Assembly (NCBI RefSeq): GCF_000333955.1
Contig: NZ_CAPS01000135.1
Location: forward strand, 1-61,779
Reading direction: 5' to 3'
DNA: 61,779 bases
From: Rhodococcus sp. AW25M09
Lineage (GTDB): Bacteria; Actinomycetota; Actinomycetes; Mycobacteriales; Mycobacteriaceae
Shown here: piece by piece, positions 42,836-51,783 of the stretch
How positions within the stretch are numbered: the first letter of the stretch is position 1
Layout: each line of letters opens with the position of its first letter
Translations under genes and position numbers: made by a program
Notes under the pieces: model-generated
What the model was told of the DNA's origin: nothing
What the model saw: the letters and a program-made list of their open reading frames with translations, nothing else
The model's database searches: none

Positions 42836-44011
42836 CTACAGCCCTATCTTGGTGACCGCGTTCCCCATCAGCGGCGCATGCTCGCGTCGGTAAACCTCCA
42901 CCGAGTTAAGGCTGGCGTGACCAGTCTGACGTGCGATAGCGGATCCGTCGGCACCGTTACGAGTGCCTTGGGTGACAAACCCTGCGCGAAGCGAGTGCCC
43001 GCCGAGCTTGGCAACGACGGTGGGGTCGTAGCCTGCTTGCTGCGCGCGGCGTCTGATGCATTGGTGGATTGCCGCCCCGGACAGTGCTGTGGTGCTGAGG
43101 TTCCCGTTCTTGGCGATGGCGCGGAATATTGGCGCGCGCGCAGCGGTGCGGGGCACTCCCCCACGGCAGACGTGAGCGTCGAACGGTGCTTGCTTTCGGA
43201 GTAGGCGGATCACAGACGGCCTGCCACCGACGTCGAATGCGGCGACAAGCTGGATCCAGCGGATGTAGGCGCATGGTGGGCAGGTCTCGTGGGAGTCGGT
43301 GTACGGCAGGGCCTTCACCGCTCCCCTGCCCTCTTGGTCGGTTTTCGACTTCCGCAGCCGCACGTGCAGGCCGTCGTGCCGGTGCACGGTCACGTCCCCA
43401 CACACCAGGTCGGAGAGTTCGCTGCGGCGGAATGCGCCAGCGAACCCGAGTAACAGAATCGCGGAATCGCGGCGTTCGAGCACCTCGTCTGCCCACCCGC
43501 GGCACTGTTCGCGTGCTGTCTTGATGAGGAGCTTGATGTCGTCCACCAGGAGCGGGTCTCGCGGGGTGCGGGGCCGGTCCCCCGCGGCGGCGTACTCCCG
43601 CCGAATCCCCGACAGCGTCGCAGTAACCAGTTCGTGCGCGGACGGAGACATATGCCCGGTTGTGCGGTGTTGATGGTTGATCGCGGCGATCCACGTGCCG
43701 AAGGTGGCAACGGCGTAGGCCCGCTCTCCTGCTTCGGTGCGGGTGTCGGCGGCATCGACGAGATAGGCGGCGATGGTAATCGGGTGCGCCGGCAACGTCA
43801 CGTGACCATTCGTCTCGCACCAGGTGGTGAAGCGTCTCCACGCCGCTGCGTAGGTTTTGCGGGTTCCCTCGGACCGGGAGGAGTGCACGGCACTTGCGAT
43901 CCGCTTCGCGACGGCGGGTGGGATCTCCGGCTCGACCGCGACCGACCTGCCAGTGTCGGCAGTGCCCGCAACAGTGGTCACGGCCAGTGTTCGGCCTGGT
44001 CGGAAGTCCAT
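42836..44011 (-). CDS. Tyrosine recombinase / site-specific integrase
   Basis: A 391-residue integrase with the full catalytic set. The first Arg is in FAGAFRRSELSDL, HSLRAGF carries His and the second Arg, GHASLNSVEVY gives the third His, and Tyr nucleophile follows in VEVYRRE. The N-terminal core-binding domain spans about residues 30-150 (GTRKTYAAAWRRFTTWCETNG). It is probably active. It stands at the left of the IS3 remnant and to the right of the ABC-3C module, and could have moved the island. Its attachment site is not identified. The 30-bp inverted repeat 147 bases upstream is one candidate binding site. Confidence 0.9.
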   Translation of the reverse strand: MDFRPGRTLAVTTVAGTADTGRSVAVEPEIPPAVAKRIASAVHSSRSEGTRKTYAAAWRRFTTWCETNGHVTLPAHPITIAAYLVDAADTRTEAGERAYAVATFGTWIAAINHQHRTTGHMSPSAHELVTATLSGIRREYAAAGDRPRTPRDPLLVDDIKLLIKTAREQCRGWADEVLERRDSAILLLGFAGAFRRSELSDLVCGDVTVHRHDGLHVRLRKSKTDQEGRGAVKALPYTDSHETCPPCAYIRWIQLVAAFDVGGRPSVIRLLRKQAPFDAHVCRGGVPRTAARAPIFRAIAKNGNLSTTALSGAAIHQCIRRRAQQAGYDPTVVAKLGGHSLRAGFVTQGTRNGADGSAIARQTGHASLNSVEVYRREHAPLMGNAVTKIGL

Positions 44012-44157
44012 ATCGGCAGCCTAGCGCAGGTCACCGACACGCCTGCAGCGCAAAACTGTGCTGAGCTGGCATTTTGCCTCAGACGGTGCGGAAAATGCAA
44101 TTTACATTGCTTTAATCCTAGAAACTAAGGGTGACTAGTAATAACCATTGATCAGAG

Positions 44158-44226
44158 TGGCAGGTCCCCGATATTCGGGCCACCGTGGCTCTAGAACACG
44201 GTGGCCCGAATATCGGGGACCTGCCA
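44158..44226. repeat. Perfect 30-bp inverted repeat with 9-base centre
   Basis: Left arm 44158-44187 and right arm 44197-44226 are exact reverse complements, around the centre gctctagaa. Flanks both show GAG (44155-44157 and 44227-44229). The right arm abuts the broken end of an IS3 orfB. The structure could be paired ends of a collapsed mobile element, a recombinase site, or a very strong terminator. Confidence 0.8.
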
Positions 44227-44602
44227 GAGCGGGCAAGCCCAACAGCTTTGCACGCCAGACGTTTCGACAGACTCATGGTGTTCACGAGCATGTCGACGGC
44301 GCGGCGCTTTGCAGCTGGGCTCAGAATTTTCCCTTCGCTACCTCCCGCAGTGCATCCTTCTCCAGCTCGGCCTCGGCGAGCAGGCGTTTGAGCTTGCCGT
44401 TCTGCTCGCGCAACTCTTTGAGTTCCCTCGCGGCATCGGTGTCCATCCCGCCGTACTGACGACGCCAGTTGTACAACGTCGCCGCCGACACCTCGAGCTC
44501 CGCCGCGATCTCCTCCTGCGTCTTGCCCGCAGCAGTGAGCTCATCGGCACGGCGCAGCGTGCGCACGATGTCCTCGTCAGAGTTCCGCTTCCGTCCAGCC
44601 AT
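44227..44602 (-). mobile_element. IS3-family remnant: complete orfA and truncated orfB
   Basis: OrfA runs from ATG 44602 to 44321 (93 residues). It has a transposase HTH (KTQEEIAAELEVSAATLYNWRRQYGG) and a C-terminal leucine zipper (ELKELREQNGKLKRLLAEAELEKDALREV). At its end, the GGGAAAATTC region allows the usual -1 frameshift into OrfB (ILSPAAKRRAVDML, then KRLACKAVGLARS), which is cut after about 35 residues exactly at the 30-bp inverted repeat. The DDE catalytic domain is gone, so the element cannot move by itself. Confidence 0.88.
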
Positions 44603-44803
44603 GTTCTCCATCGTCCTATCCGCCCAGCTCATGGGCAACAAGACTCCAAAACGAGATGGCTCCGTTCACTGGGGACACGCCAAGCGCGCCTTTATCAGCC
44701 CCGCCGGGGCGCGAGCTGACGTACTGCGCATCTGGCACACACCGGCGTAGCTGGGCGGAAGTGGCCGCTCCACTCCCCCATCGTCCGAATCGGATGATTA
44801 GCA

Positions 44804-44844
44804 ACAGGGCCTCGGCGGAAGAACTTCTTCCGCCGAGGCCCTGT
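44804..44844. terminator. 20-bp-stem terminator after parB
   Basis: ACAGGGCCTCGGCGGAAGAA (44804-44823) and its perfect complement at 44825-44844 are separated by a single base. It is placed 17 bases past the minus-strand parB stop. The right side continues into an A/T-rich tract. It is probably the bidirectional terminator of parAB. Confidence 0.75.
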
Positions 44845-44861
44845 CGATTTGAAAAAGTGCG

Positions 44862-45740
44862 TCAGATGTCCTGAAGCGTATTCACGAGCTCGCGTATGTC
44901 TTCCTCGCTGAGCGCTTCTCTGATCACTTCTGCCACTGACTGGGGATCGCTTTTCAGTTTCGTCAGTGCCCGGACGGCGGCGCTGCGGGATGCTATCTGC
45001 TTGTCAGCATCGGAGGGGCGGCGTGGCTTCTTGTCGTCTGCTTTCGGCGATGGCGGGTCCTGCTGGCGCGAGGCCCACTTAGCAACCTGCTCCGCAGACG
45101 GAATCTGCGCCAGCGCTCGAGCGTCTCGAATCGCGAGATCGCCCGAACGCAGTTTTTCCCGCAACTCAGGCTCTAGTTTGAGCAAGGCGCGCCGCTGCGA
45201 GATCCAGCCTTCTGAGCGTCCCAACTTTTGAGCGGCCTTGGTGGCGCTTCCGAGTTCAGTAACAAGGAGGTTGACAGCTTCTGCCTCTTCGATGACGTCA
45301 AAGTCTTGCCTGTCCAGGTTTTCAACTATTGATGCCCACAGGATGGCCTCTTTGGATGATGCGAGGCTGTCCTGAACGACTACATCCATTCCCTTGCGGC
45401 CATACTTCTCGCTCGCAGCAAGCCGGCGGCAGCCGTTGACCACAACCCAACGTGCAGAACCGATGATGGCGACATCCTCTGGCCAAAGATCGAGCCATCG
45501 TGCGCTCGTAACAACCGTCCCAGGTTGAAGCTGCCGCTCTGCGATCGTGGCCAGATCGGCGAGGTCCCCCACCGCTGATCGTGGATTCCGAGGGTTGGCT
45601 ACTAGTTCGGACAAAGGCACGTCTGGTCTAAATTGGCCATCCACAGGGATGGTTGCATCCACAGGCGACCTATCCCCTACCGAACCAACAAGACTAGAAA
45701 AATCGACTCGGCCGCCTCGGGACTTCTGTGAAGTAGCCAC
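44862..45740 (-). CDS. parB: ParB partition protein
   Basis: A 292-residue ParB. The N-terminal ParB/Sulfiredoxin CTPase domain carries VPLSELVANPRNPRSAVGDL, a GTVVTSARWLDLWP insert and VVNGCRRLAASEKYG (the RRxAA box). The HTH domain follows, SATKAAQKLGRSEGWISQRRALLKLEPEL. The C-terminus is the dimerisation helix (ALSEEDIRELVNTLQDI). The GTG start at 45740 immediately follows the parA stop (TAA then GTG). It would load on the palindromic parS-like sites found 0.75-2 kb upstream and spread as a CTP-dependent clamp. Confidence 0.93.
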   Translation of the reverse strand: MATSQKSRGGRVDFSSLVGSVGDRSPVDATIPVDGQFRPDVPLSELVANPRNPRSAVGDLADLATIAERQLQPGTVVTSARWLDLWPEDVAIIGSARWVVVNGCRRLAASEKYGRKGMDVVVQDSLASSKEAILWASIVENLDRQDFDVIEEAEAVNLLVTELGSATKAAQKLGRSEGWISQRRALLKLEPELREKLRSGDLAIRDARALAQIPSAEQVAKWASRQQDPPSPKADDKKPRRPSDADKQIASRSAAVRALTKLKSDPQSVAEVIREALSEEDIRELVNTLQDI

Positions 45741-46430
45741 TTACTTACCCACTTCCAGCTCGAGGCATAGGCGTTGGAAGTCCTCGCGTGCCTGCAGCGA
45801 TGCCCGATTCGGCGGGTACTCGGTAACCACTTGCCCTTGAGCTGCGGCTCGACTGTGCACCTTATAGTGCCGAACAACTGTGTTGGCGAGTGGCCAACCT
45901 TGCGCTTGGACGAAAGCTTCGGTCTGCTCGAGATCAACTCGGCCGTCTCTTGGATCCCAGTTGTTGATGACGACAATGAACGGGATTCCCTTCGGCTCAA
46001 GCACTTTGGAGATCGTGCGGGCTGTCGGGTCGAAGCTGAGTGGCTCCGGGACGATCGGGACAATCGCGAGATCGGTTACTGAAAGTACAGTGTCGAGCGC
46101 TTGCCCTGAAGTGCCGTTATCTACCGCCCCGGGGCGATCGCCAATCCAGCCCGGAGTGTCAACGTAAACGTGCTTGATTCCATCCAAGTTCGGTAGATGC
46201 CGGAGCATCTCGGGGTCGTCGATCTGAGTGACCCGAAATGGAAGGTCTTGCACTCGTTCGGCCCACCACACTGCTGAGCCCTGAGGGTCTATGGATGCTG
46301 CCAAAACTGGCGATTCGCTTTGCTTGGATCCGGATCGAGTCAGAACGTCATTTTTGACTGCCGCCAGGTTCATTGTGAGGGTACTCTTCCCCACTCCGCC
46401 CTTCTGGCTAATTATTACGTGTACGGGCAT
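45741..46430 (-). CDS. parA: ParA partition ATPase
   Basis: A 229-residue Walker-type ATPase starting at ATG 46430 behind GGAAGG. The deviant Walker A is SQKGGVGKSTLTMNLAAV. ASIDPQGSAVWWAERV (Walker A'), YVDTPGWIGDR (Walker B) and IVVINNWDPRDGRVD follow. There is no N-terminal HTH, so it is the small type Ib form, and autoregulation is more likely through ParB. The gene is directly followed by parB and preceded by a long centromere-like region with parS-type palindromes. Confidence 0.93.
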   Translation of the reverse strand: MPVHVIISQKGGVGKSTLTMNLAAVKNDVLTRSGSKQSESPVLAASIDPQGSAVWWAERVQDLPFRVTQIDDPEMLRHLPNLDGIKHVYVDTPGWIGDRPGAVDNGTSGQALDTVLSVTDLAIVPIVPEPLSFDPTARTISKVLEPKGIPFIVVINNWDPRDGRVDLEQTEAFVQAQGWPLANTVVRHYKVHSRAAAQGQVVTEYPPNRASLQAREDFQRLCLELEVGK

Positions 46431-46491
46431 TGAGCCCACCTTCCGTTTGCTTCACCGCGTCGCGGCTACTTCGGTGTGGTGTTCTTGCGAT

Positions 46492-46513
46492 GATCTTTAC
46501 CGCGGTAAAGATC
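46492..46513. repeat. parS-like site 1 (22-bp perfect palindrome)
   Basis: GATCTTTACCG followed by CGGTAAAGATC, a perfect palindrome. Closest site to parA, 62 bases from its start, so it may also serve autoregulation. Confidence 0.8.
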
Positions 46514-46693
46514 CGCGAGAACGCGTAGCACTTGGAGTTGCTTGCGCCCTCAAAATGTACATCACGAGGCGCGCTGAGTCCTCGGTTAGAGCTTCGACTC
46601 GCCGGAGCATGTATGTGATCCGGTGGATAGCCCTCCCGCCGGGCGTCGGTGCTCACCGGCTCGTTACCGCTGCAGCATTTCTTACCGTCGAGC

Positions 46694-46709
46694 CTTTACC
46701 GCGGTGAAC
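46694..46709. repeat. parS-like site 2 (one mismatch)
   Basis: cTTTACCGCGGTGAAc, one base off the core palindrome. A weaker copy. Confidence 0.6.
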
Positions 46710-46952
46710 GTCGAAATCGCAGAGAAGGCGGTGCCCTGCCTGTCTGATTCACCATCTAGGTACGGGCAAGCCAGATTGCCGCGTCTGAGCGGATACACCT
46801 ACACGCCGTTGCATAGTCGTGCGATGGTTCTGCCATAGGTGCAGCGGCCTGAGTGCTGCGGCTGGTGGCCGTCTCCCAACATAGGCTGGGTCGCTGGTCG
46901 GTTGAGCAGTTGTCAGGAAGGTTCGGTGCGGCCAGGTTCTGTCCGAAGTTGC

Positions 46953-46974
46953 GATCTTTACCGCGGTAAAGATC
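46953..46974. repeat. parS-like site 3 (22-bp perfect palindrome)
   Basis: Identical to site 1 over all 22 bases (GATCTTTACCG / CGGTAAAGATC). Confidence 0.8.
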
Positions 46975-47218
46975 GGATACTTTGACCTAGCTGCAGTGCT
47001 GGGCAAGAGCTATTGCAGTTCGTGTAGGTGTGGTTGCATGTTGTTGCAGTGCTTTGCGATCTTTCGCGACCAGGAATTCTGATGCAGTTGCTGACAAAGT
47101 CGGAGTTAGTGTGCAATCGTTGTCGGGCGGGTTTCGGACAGTGCCAAGTTGGTTAACACGCCCATTCACGATGGGCGGGTCGTTACGCTATGTTTCCGAG
47201 CGGCCGCTGAATCCATGT

Positions 47219-47234
47219 CTTTACCGCGGTAAAG
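47219..47234. repeat. parS-like site 4 (16-bp palindrome)
   Basis: CTTTACCGCGGTAAAG, perfect over 16 bases, without the outer GAT/ATC pairs. Confidence 0.8.
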
Positions 47235-47730
47235 GGCGGCCTCGCACCGCCGGATGTTAATTGCTGTTCATGCGGGTGAGCCGTGGAAGGGGGAGGTCTA
47301 GTGAGTTCGCGTTCCACTATTTGCCATCCCGGCAATTTCAGCCATCCCGTTGCATGCTGGTTTGGCCTGAATTTGTACGGTGCACTTTTGTAAGTGCAAT
47401 CGCGGTTGGTGCGCTCATTCGTGACCCAGTATCGAGGATATCGGAACCCTACTGTCTTTTGTCACTGTGACGAAAGGACTCGAGTTCAATTCGGGATTTA
47501 CTGTTTCCGGGGCGATGTCCTGAAAACTCACAGTGCCTCTCCAGGGGCCAGTTGGAGGGCGCAGTCCTTCGAGTGGCGCTATTCGATGGGATCCGCTCTG
47601 ACGGGCTTGGCCCGCGCTGGGGGAGTGGCATCGTCTATTAGCCCCGTGGTTGAACAAGATCTATGTGATTGCCGGCTGCCGGGCCCCGCATGACGAAGAG
47701 GCTGGGCAACCCGATCCGCTTCCTTGTGAT

Positions 47731-47746
47731 CTTTACCGCGGTAAAG
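47731..47746. repeat. parS-like site 5 (16-bp palindrome)
   Basis: CTTTACCGCGGTAAAG with GAT kept on the left flank only. Confidence 0.8.
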
Positions 47747-48149
47747 GCCGGTCGATAGGGGGCTTGTGCATGTGGAGCTGCACGCTAGCCGTCGAGGTCC
47801 CTTTATGGCTACTCGGGCGTGCCTCCGAGGAGGGCCTCAGCGCCATGTTTCGTTGAGGCCGAGTGAGATGTTTGGAAGGCTGCATCATGATGTTGATGGA
47901 GCGATATAGCTGCGCACCAATGGGATTGCGGAAATATGGGAGTCGACTTGTGAGGTGGGGGCACGAAAGGTCTTAGCCTGGCTCCTTTGGATCGAATGCT
48001 TCATAATTGGAGGAGTGGGACGGAAGTAGCTCAGGTATTGCATGACCGACGTGGCGGTTGCGTAATACATAGTGGGATACAGGTTTCGATTGTATCGCGG
48101 TGCGTTCGATGCGATACTGTTGGGGCAGTGGGCGAATTGAGATCTTCAC

Positions 48150-48659
48150 TTGTGCGATTCCATGAGTCGCCAATCCTGTTTGACGTTTGTCATCCGGGCG
48201 TATCCGAGCACCCGAATGCTCGCCGACGCTCTCGATGCCGTGGACGGCACCGGGCTCGGCGGATACGACCGGTATTTCGACCCGGCCGGTCAACAGCCGC
48301 TGTCGACTGCGATCGACCGGTGGGGCCACACCCCGTTGGCTGCGACCCCGCTGACCGCCCGTGCGGTAGCGGGCATCGTGCGAATGCACCTGGACGGACG
48401 GGCACCCACCCACCTGCAGCCCATTGCGCGGTCACAACAGCCGGAGCAGATCGCGGCACCGGATCCAGTACCGCGGGTCCTATTCGACCCCGGCTACTAC
48501 GAACGCGGAACGCTTGCGCGTAGACACGCCCACGGGCTTCTCGACGACGTGGACTCTGTCCTGGCCGATGTCGAAACGCGCGCGGACAGCCTGTTGGAAG
48601 CACTCGTCGACTTTCTCGAATCGGAGACTGCACGCGTGCCGGCCGATACCGTCGAGTGA
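48150..48659 (+). pseudogene. Truncated paralogue of the recombinase-like gene (C-terminal half)
   Basis: About 169 residues. From YPSTRMLADAL onward it aligns with the C-terminal half of the recombinase-like protein at 33.9-34.9 kb. Shared segments include IDRWGHTPL / IDRWGHLPL, TPLTARAV / TALTAAEV, DPGYYERGTLARRHAHGLLDDV / DSGYYRSGVEARRRAHTALADV and DVETRADSLLEAL / DVEDRIEKLLERT. Just upstream, a different frame (VRFHESPILFDVCHP) may continue the homology, implying a frameshift. The whole N-terminal DNA-binding half is absent. The TTG/ATG start given is only nominal. It marks either a duplicated locus or the scar of an earlier recombination. Confidence 0.7.
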
Positions 48660-48796
48660 CAAGTGGTTCGTACTCGGGTTTGCACACACTCTTCTTCTCG
48701 CGGCAGGGTGGCGGTGACGTCTCCGAAATCTCCGCGATGAAGATCGACCAGGCCGCGGACGAACGAGGCATCGATCTCGACCCCGTTCTGTGGGGT

Positions 48797-49809
48797 CTAC
48801 GTCGAATCGGGGTCGTCCGAGAGTCGTGGGTTTCGGAAATCTTTCGGAGAGCGTCCGGTCCAGCGTTTGAAGGCATGAGAGAAGTTGGCGAGGTCGCTGT
48901 ATCCGAGTTCAGTAGCGATCTCGCTGACCGAAACCGAGCGGTCGAGGAGCCGTAGCATCGCGCGCTCGTACAGCAGCGATTGGCGCACCTTGCTGTAGGT
49001 GGTTCCTTCTTCGGCAAGCCGCCGTTTCAACGTGCTGCTGGACATTGACAATGCTTGTGCAACATCATGGTTGGTCCGCTGTCCGAGGTCCTTTTCCAAC
49101 AGTTGCCTCACCTTCTCGGCGGATGTCATGGACCCACTCCGATGGGCGAGCGTTCGCTGCAGATCAGCGATAGCGAGTCGATATGCGAGAGGGTCCGAGA
49201 ACCGACAAGCCTTGTTGAGGGTGTCCTCGGGTACGTGGACGAAGGAAATCGGAGCGTCGAAGAACCGGCGATTCGACCCCGGACCTTTGTCGTGGCTCGC
49301 CTCGGTCGGCTCCGGCCAGCTCAGATGGAGTGCCACCGGCGAGCATGACCAGCAGTCGTAATAACGCCGCTCACCGTAGGTGATGACCAAGCAGTCCAGT
49401 GCCGAATCCCCTGTATGCGCAGTGAGCCCGACGATCAGACCGTAGTCGCCAGCGTGGAACTGCGACTTCAACGCCGTGGAGATCAATGGCAGGTATGTCA
49501 GGAGATCGACGATCTCGGCGACCGAACCAGCGCTGATCAAAGGTGAACTCAGGGGCCCGAACGATGTCAACTGGGCCTGCTCGGCAAACGCAAATCCGAG
49601 TCGAGTGGCTTGGGCGATATCGAGTCGGGGTAGACCTCCCGAAACCACCGTATCGGTGCCTGCACGTCATGCTGAATGAGCGTCGCTTCACTGGTTCCTC
49701 CGCGGTGCATGATCGCACGAAGACGCGCGGCGGCGTCAGGGTCGAGTGCGCGGCGTTCGAGCAACTGAACGAACGCAAGCGGTGGCACACCCTCGTCGCT
49801 CAGCTTCAC
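48797..49809 (-). pseudogene. AraC-family regulator, frameshifted
   Basis: Two overlapping frames make one AraC gene. The N-terminal part starts at GTG 49809 (PPLAFVQLLERRALDPDAAA, then IRWFREVYPD) and goes out of register near 49625-49640. The next frame continues LDIAQATRLGFAFAEQAQLTSFGPLSSPL, through the sensor domain, to the AraC double HTH (HDVAQALSMSSSTLKRRLAEEG; SVSEIATELGYSDLANFSHAFKRWTG). The combined span is 1013 bases, not a multiple of three. Activators of this type are found divergent from CYP153 operons, and the promoter-like block next to its start is a near copy of the one before the ferredoxin-CYP153 operon. A sequencing slip cannot be excluded. Confidence 0.8.
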
Positions 49810-49820
49810 GATGATCCCTT

Positions 49821-49905
49821 TGACCCGAATTCACAAGTTTATGACTCCACCGAACATAGCCGTCGCTGGCGTTTGCGACGACGCTTTTGTCGATCACGCC
49901 AGGAA
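49821..49905. promoter_or_regulatory. Promoter-like block, copy A (twin of 55347-55431)
   Basis: The first 20 bases (TGACCCGAATTCACAAGTTT) are identical to copy B, and the rest aligns without gaps at roughly two thirds identity. It directly precedes the araC start on the minus strand. In the plus direction no ferredoxin gene follows, unlike copy B. Confidence 0.75.
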
Positions 49906-50007
49906 CTGAGGTGGTGGCACGCCGGACGGATTCTTGTCCGGAAGGGCGCTATGAGTCTCTCGGGAATGGGGTATTGCGTGACACAGACCGGCGGTACACC
50001 GCTGTCG

Positions 50008-50670
50008 CTACTGTCGACCGAATCGAGTCGTCTTGCTCAACTCTGGATGGGCTTGTGAATCTTGGAACCCCTCGATGTACGGAGCGAGTAGGTCTGCGAT
50101 ATCGGTGGCGGTCTGGGCTGCGTCAGTCGGGGGCCGTGAGACATACGCCAAGGCCATCTGAACGATGGACGTGCTCAGGATATCGGCTTGGCGTTTCGGG
50201 GCTTGCACCCAGCATCGCTGAAATGTGGCAGAGAGGTGATCTGCGGCTCGCTCGACAAGCTGGGTGCTGTCAACAGTAATGAGCCGCAGGAGGTCTGCGG
50301 ACGCGTCTTCTTCTCTTAGCGATCTGACCAATGGGTCACGTTCGGAGACGGCGAAAAACGCAACCAAACCTCGGGCGAGCGCCAATCTGATATCGCCAAC
50401 ACAAGTGTAGAGGCCATCGTCCACCACACTGACCAGCCGATCGGTCAATCGTATCGCGTAGCTCTCCGCCACACCGCGCCGGGACCCGAACTCGTTATAG
50501 ATGGTCTGTCGAGACAAACCGGCTTCCTTCGCGACCTCGGACATGGTCACCGACTTCCAACTTTGCCGCAGCAGGAGAGCGCTCAATGCGTCTAACGCGG
50601 TCGCACGAAGCAGAGTGGTTGCCGCTGTCCGGTAGCTACCATCAGGGCGCGCAGTGTGGACGGAACTCAT
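50008..50670 (-). CDS. TetR-family regulator
   Basis: A 220-residue protein. The N-terminal TetR HTH is clear: ATALDALSALLLRQSWKSVTMSEVAKEAGLSRQTIYNEFGSRRGV. The C-terminal ligand domain is helical (IRLALARGLVAFFAVSERDPLV, ADHLSATFQRCWV), with a GFQDSQAHPELS tail. TetR proteins repress nearby operons until a small molecule binds. Candidate targets are its own promoter, the GMC oxidase promoter with the inverted repeat at 53305, or the CYP153 operon. None of these is shown by sequence. Confidence 0.9.
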   Translation of the reverse strand: MSSVHTARPDGSYRTAATTLLRATALDALSALLLRQSWKSVTMSEVAKEAGLSRQTIYNEFGSRRGVAESYAIRLTDRLVSVVDDGLYTCVGDIRLALARGLVAFFAVSERDPLVRSLREEDASADLLRLITVDSTQLVERAADHLSATFQRCWVQAPKRQADILSTSIVQMALAYVSRPPTDAAQTATDIADLLAPYIEGFQDSQAHPELSKTTRFGRQ

Positions 50671-51325
50671 GAATAGAAGTCTAGGCGCGTTCGGACATTG
50701 GTGGTGGGGGATGATGTTGCTGTCGCCAGCGCGTCGATGCTGCCAGTGATGCGACGAGTGGCGTTATCGGCGGGCGAACGAATCAGGCGCAGCGTTGAGC
50801 CGAACACCTACGAAGAACTCATCTGTTCTTTCGGTAGGTTTCCCGAGCGGCGTGCAGCGAACGCAGAGCATGCAACTCGGCACAACTGCCGGCGTGTGGC
50901 GTCAGAAAAGCTCTCCATTGCAGAGGTCGGCTACGCACACCCCTCGTCTGCGTAGCTCGACCTACATCTGGCTGGTTTTCACGTCGCGAATATTTCGGCG
51001 TTCGATCAGACTCGCGCACCCATGGTAAGTCAACGGAATCCACGCGGGTGCCAACATGAACAGTAGGAGCGGTGTCAATGTGAAGAATGCAAAATCCAGC
51101 ACGATACCTCGATTTCCACTGCATTCGTGGAGGCCTGAAGAAGCCGTCGTCGTGGTGTCGATCGTACTGGATCGGCACCGTTCTGTGATATGTCCAAGTT
51201 GGCCAAAGTCGCAAGGAGTCCTTGTTCTTTATGCACAACTCATCCTTCCCTCTTTGACACATGAGGAATGGCTATCGTACAACTAGGTCGTATCGAGTTC
51301 GCTCCCGTACTTAAAGGAATCAACC
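50671..51325. other. Intergenic stretch with at most one tiny membrane ORF
   Basis: About 650 bases without a confident gene. A possible 46-residue hydrophobic frame lies at 50962-51102 on the minus strand. The AAAGGA site at the right edge belongs to the WhiB gene. Nothing else stands out. Confidence 0.4.
50962..51102 (-). CDS. Possible 46-residue membrane peptide or gene fragment
   Basis: From GTG 51102: LDFAFFTLTPLLLFMLAPAW, then IPLTYHGCASLIERRNIRDV and KTSQM. One transmembrane segment is followed by a basic tail. The frame is open upstream for about 45 more codons without a good start, so this may be the C-terminal remnant of a membrane enzyme. The evidence is only composition and topology. 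Confidence 0.25.
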   Translation of the reverse strand: MLDFAFFTLTPLLLFMLAPAWIPLTYHGCASLIERRNIRDVKTSQM

Positions 51326-51730
51326 TTGAATCGAGCATTGGACCGTCTCGCAGTTCGTGGTCGGGTGCTGGTCACACCCTGCCAGGGGGAGCCCGAACTG
51401 TGGGACTACGAATCCGATCCACCCTACGAGACGGTTGCTCAGCGAGCTGCGCGTCATAAAACTGCAGCGGACTCTTGCATGAAATGTCATATACTGACCG
51501 ACTGCGAGCAGTATCTTGCTACTGATCCTTCGCCAGTCGGAGTGTGGGCCGGTCGAATCTTGGAGACGTCCGAAGGATCTGTCGAATCAAATGCGGCGAA
51601 CATTGCGACAAGTGAAGGAATCGAGGGCAAAGAAATGGATATCAATGACCGAATCAAGTCGCTTTCACCGAATGCGGCATTCGATATTCTGATAGCAACA
51701 ATCGTGAATCAGCGTGGCAATGGAGTCTGA
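51326..51730 (+). CDS. WhiB-family iron-sulfur regulator
   Basis: A 134-residue protein from TTG 51326, preceded by AAAGGA. It has the four WhiB cysteines: Cys19 (TPCQGEPELW), Cys51, Cys54 and Cys60 (DSCMKCHILTDCEQYL), in the C-x31-C-x2-C-x5-C spacing, followed by GVWAGRI, a variant of the canonical GVWGG turn. WhiB-like proteins bind a [4Fe-4S] cluster and the sigma factor to regulate transcription. The C-terminal 50 residues (ATSEGIEGKEMDINDRIKSLSP) are acidic rather than the usual basic DNA-binding tail, so it may work through protein contacts. It is convergent with the PucR-like gene. Confidence 0.82.
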   Translation: MNRALDRLAVRGRVLVTPCQGEPELWDYESDPPYETVAQRAARHKTAADSCMKCHILTDCEQYLATDPSPVGVWAGRILETSEGSVESNAANIATSEGIEGKEMDINDRIKSLSPNAAFDILIATIVNQRGNGV

Positions 51731-51783
51731 CGAACGTGGCGCTGGAAACCTGGAAGGTTTGAGCCGGGTCGCAGCCACCCTGC

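Larger units (their letters stand above)
46431..48149. other. Long gene-poor centromere region with parS-like array
   Basis: No protein-like frame with a sound start is found in about 1.7 kb. The region holds five copies of TTTACCGCGGTAAA or a near variant, listed separately. The rest has lower GC than the genes around it. It also should include the parAB promoter. Confidence 0.7.

Noticed and set aside
46440..48000. CRISPR array, suspected because of regular palindromic repeats.
   Set aside because: Repeats are only 16-22 bases, fully self-complementary, spaced 200-500 bases apart and next to parAB, so they fit parS sites, not CRISPR repeats. No cas genes are present.
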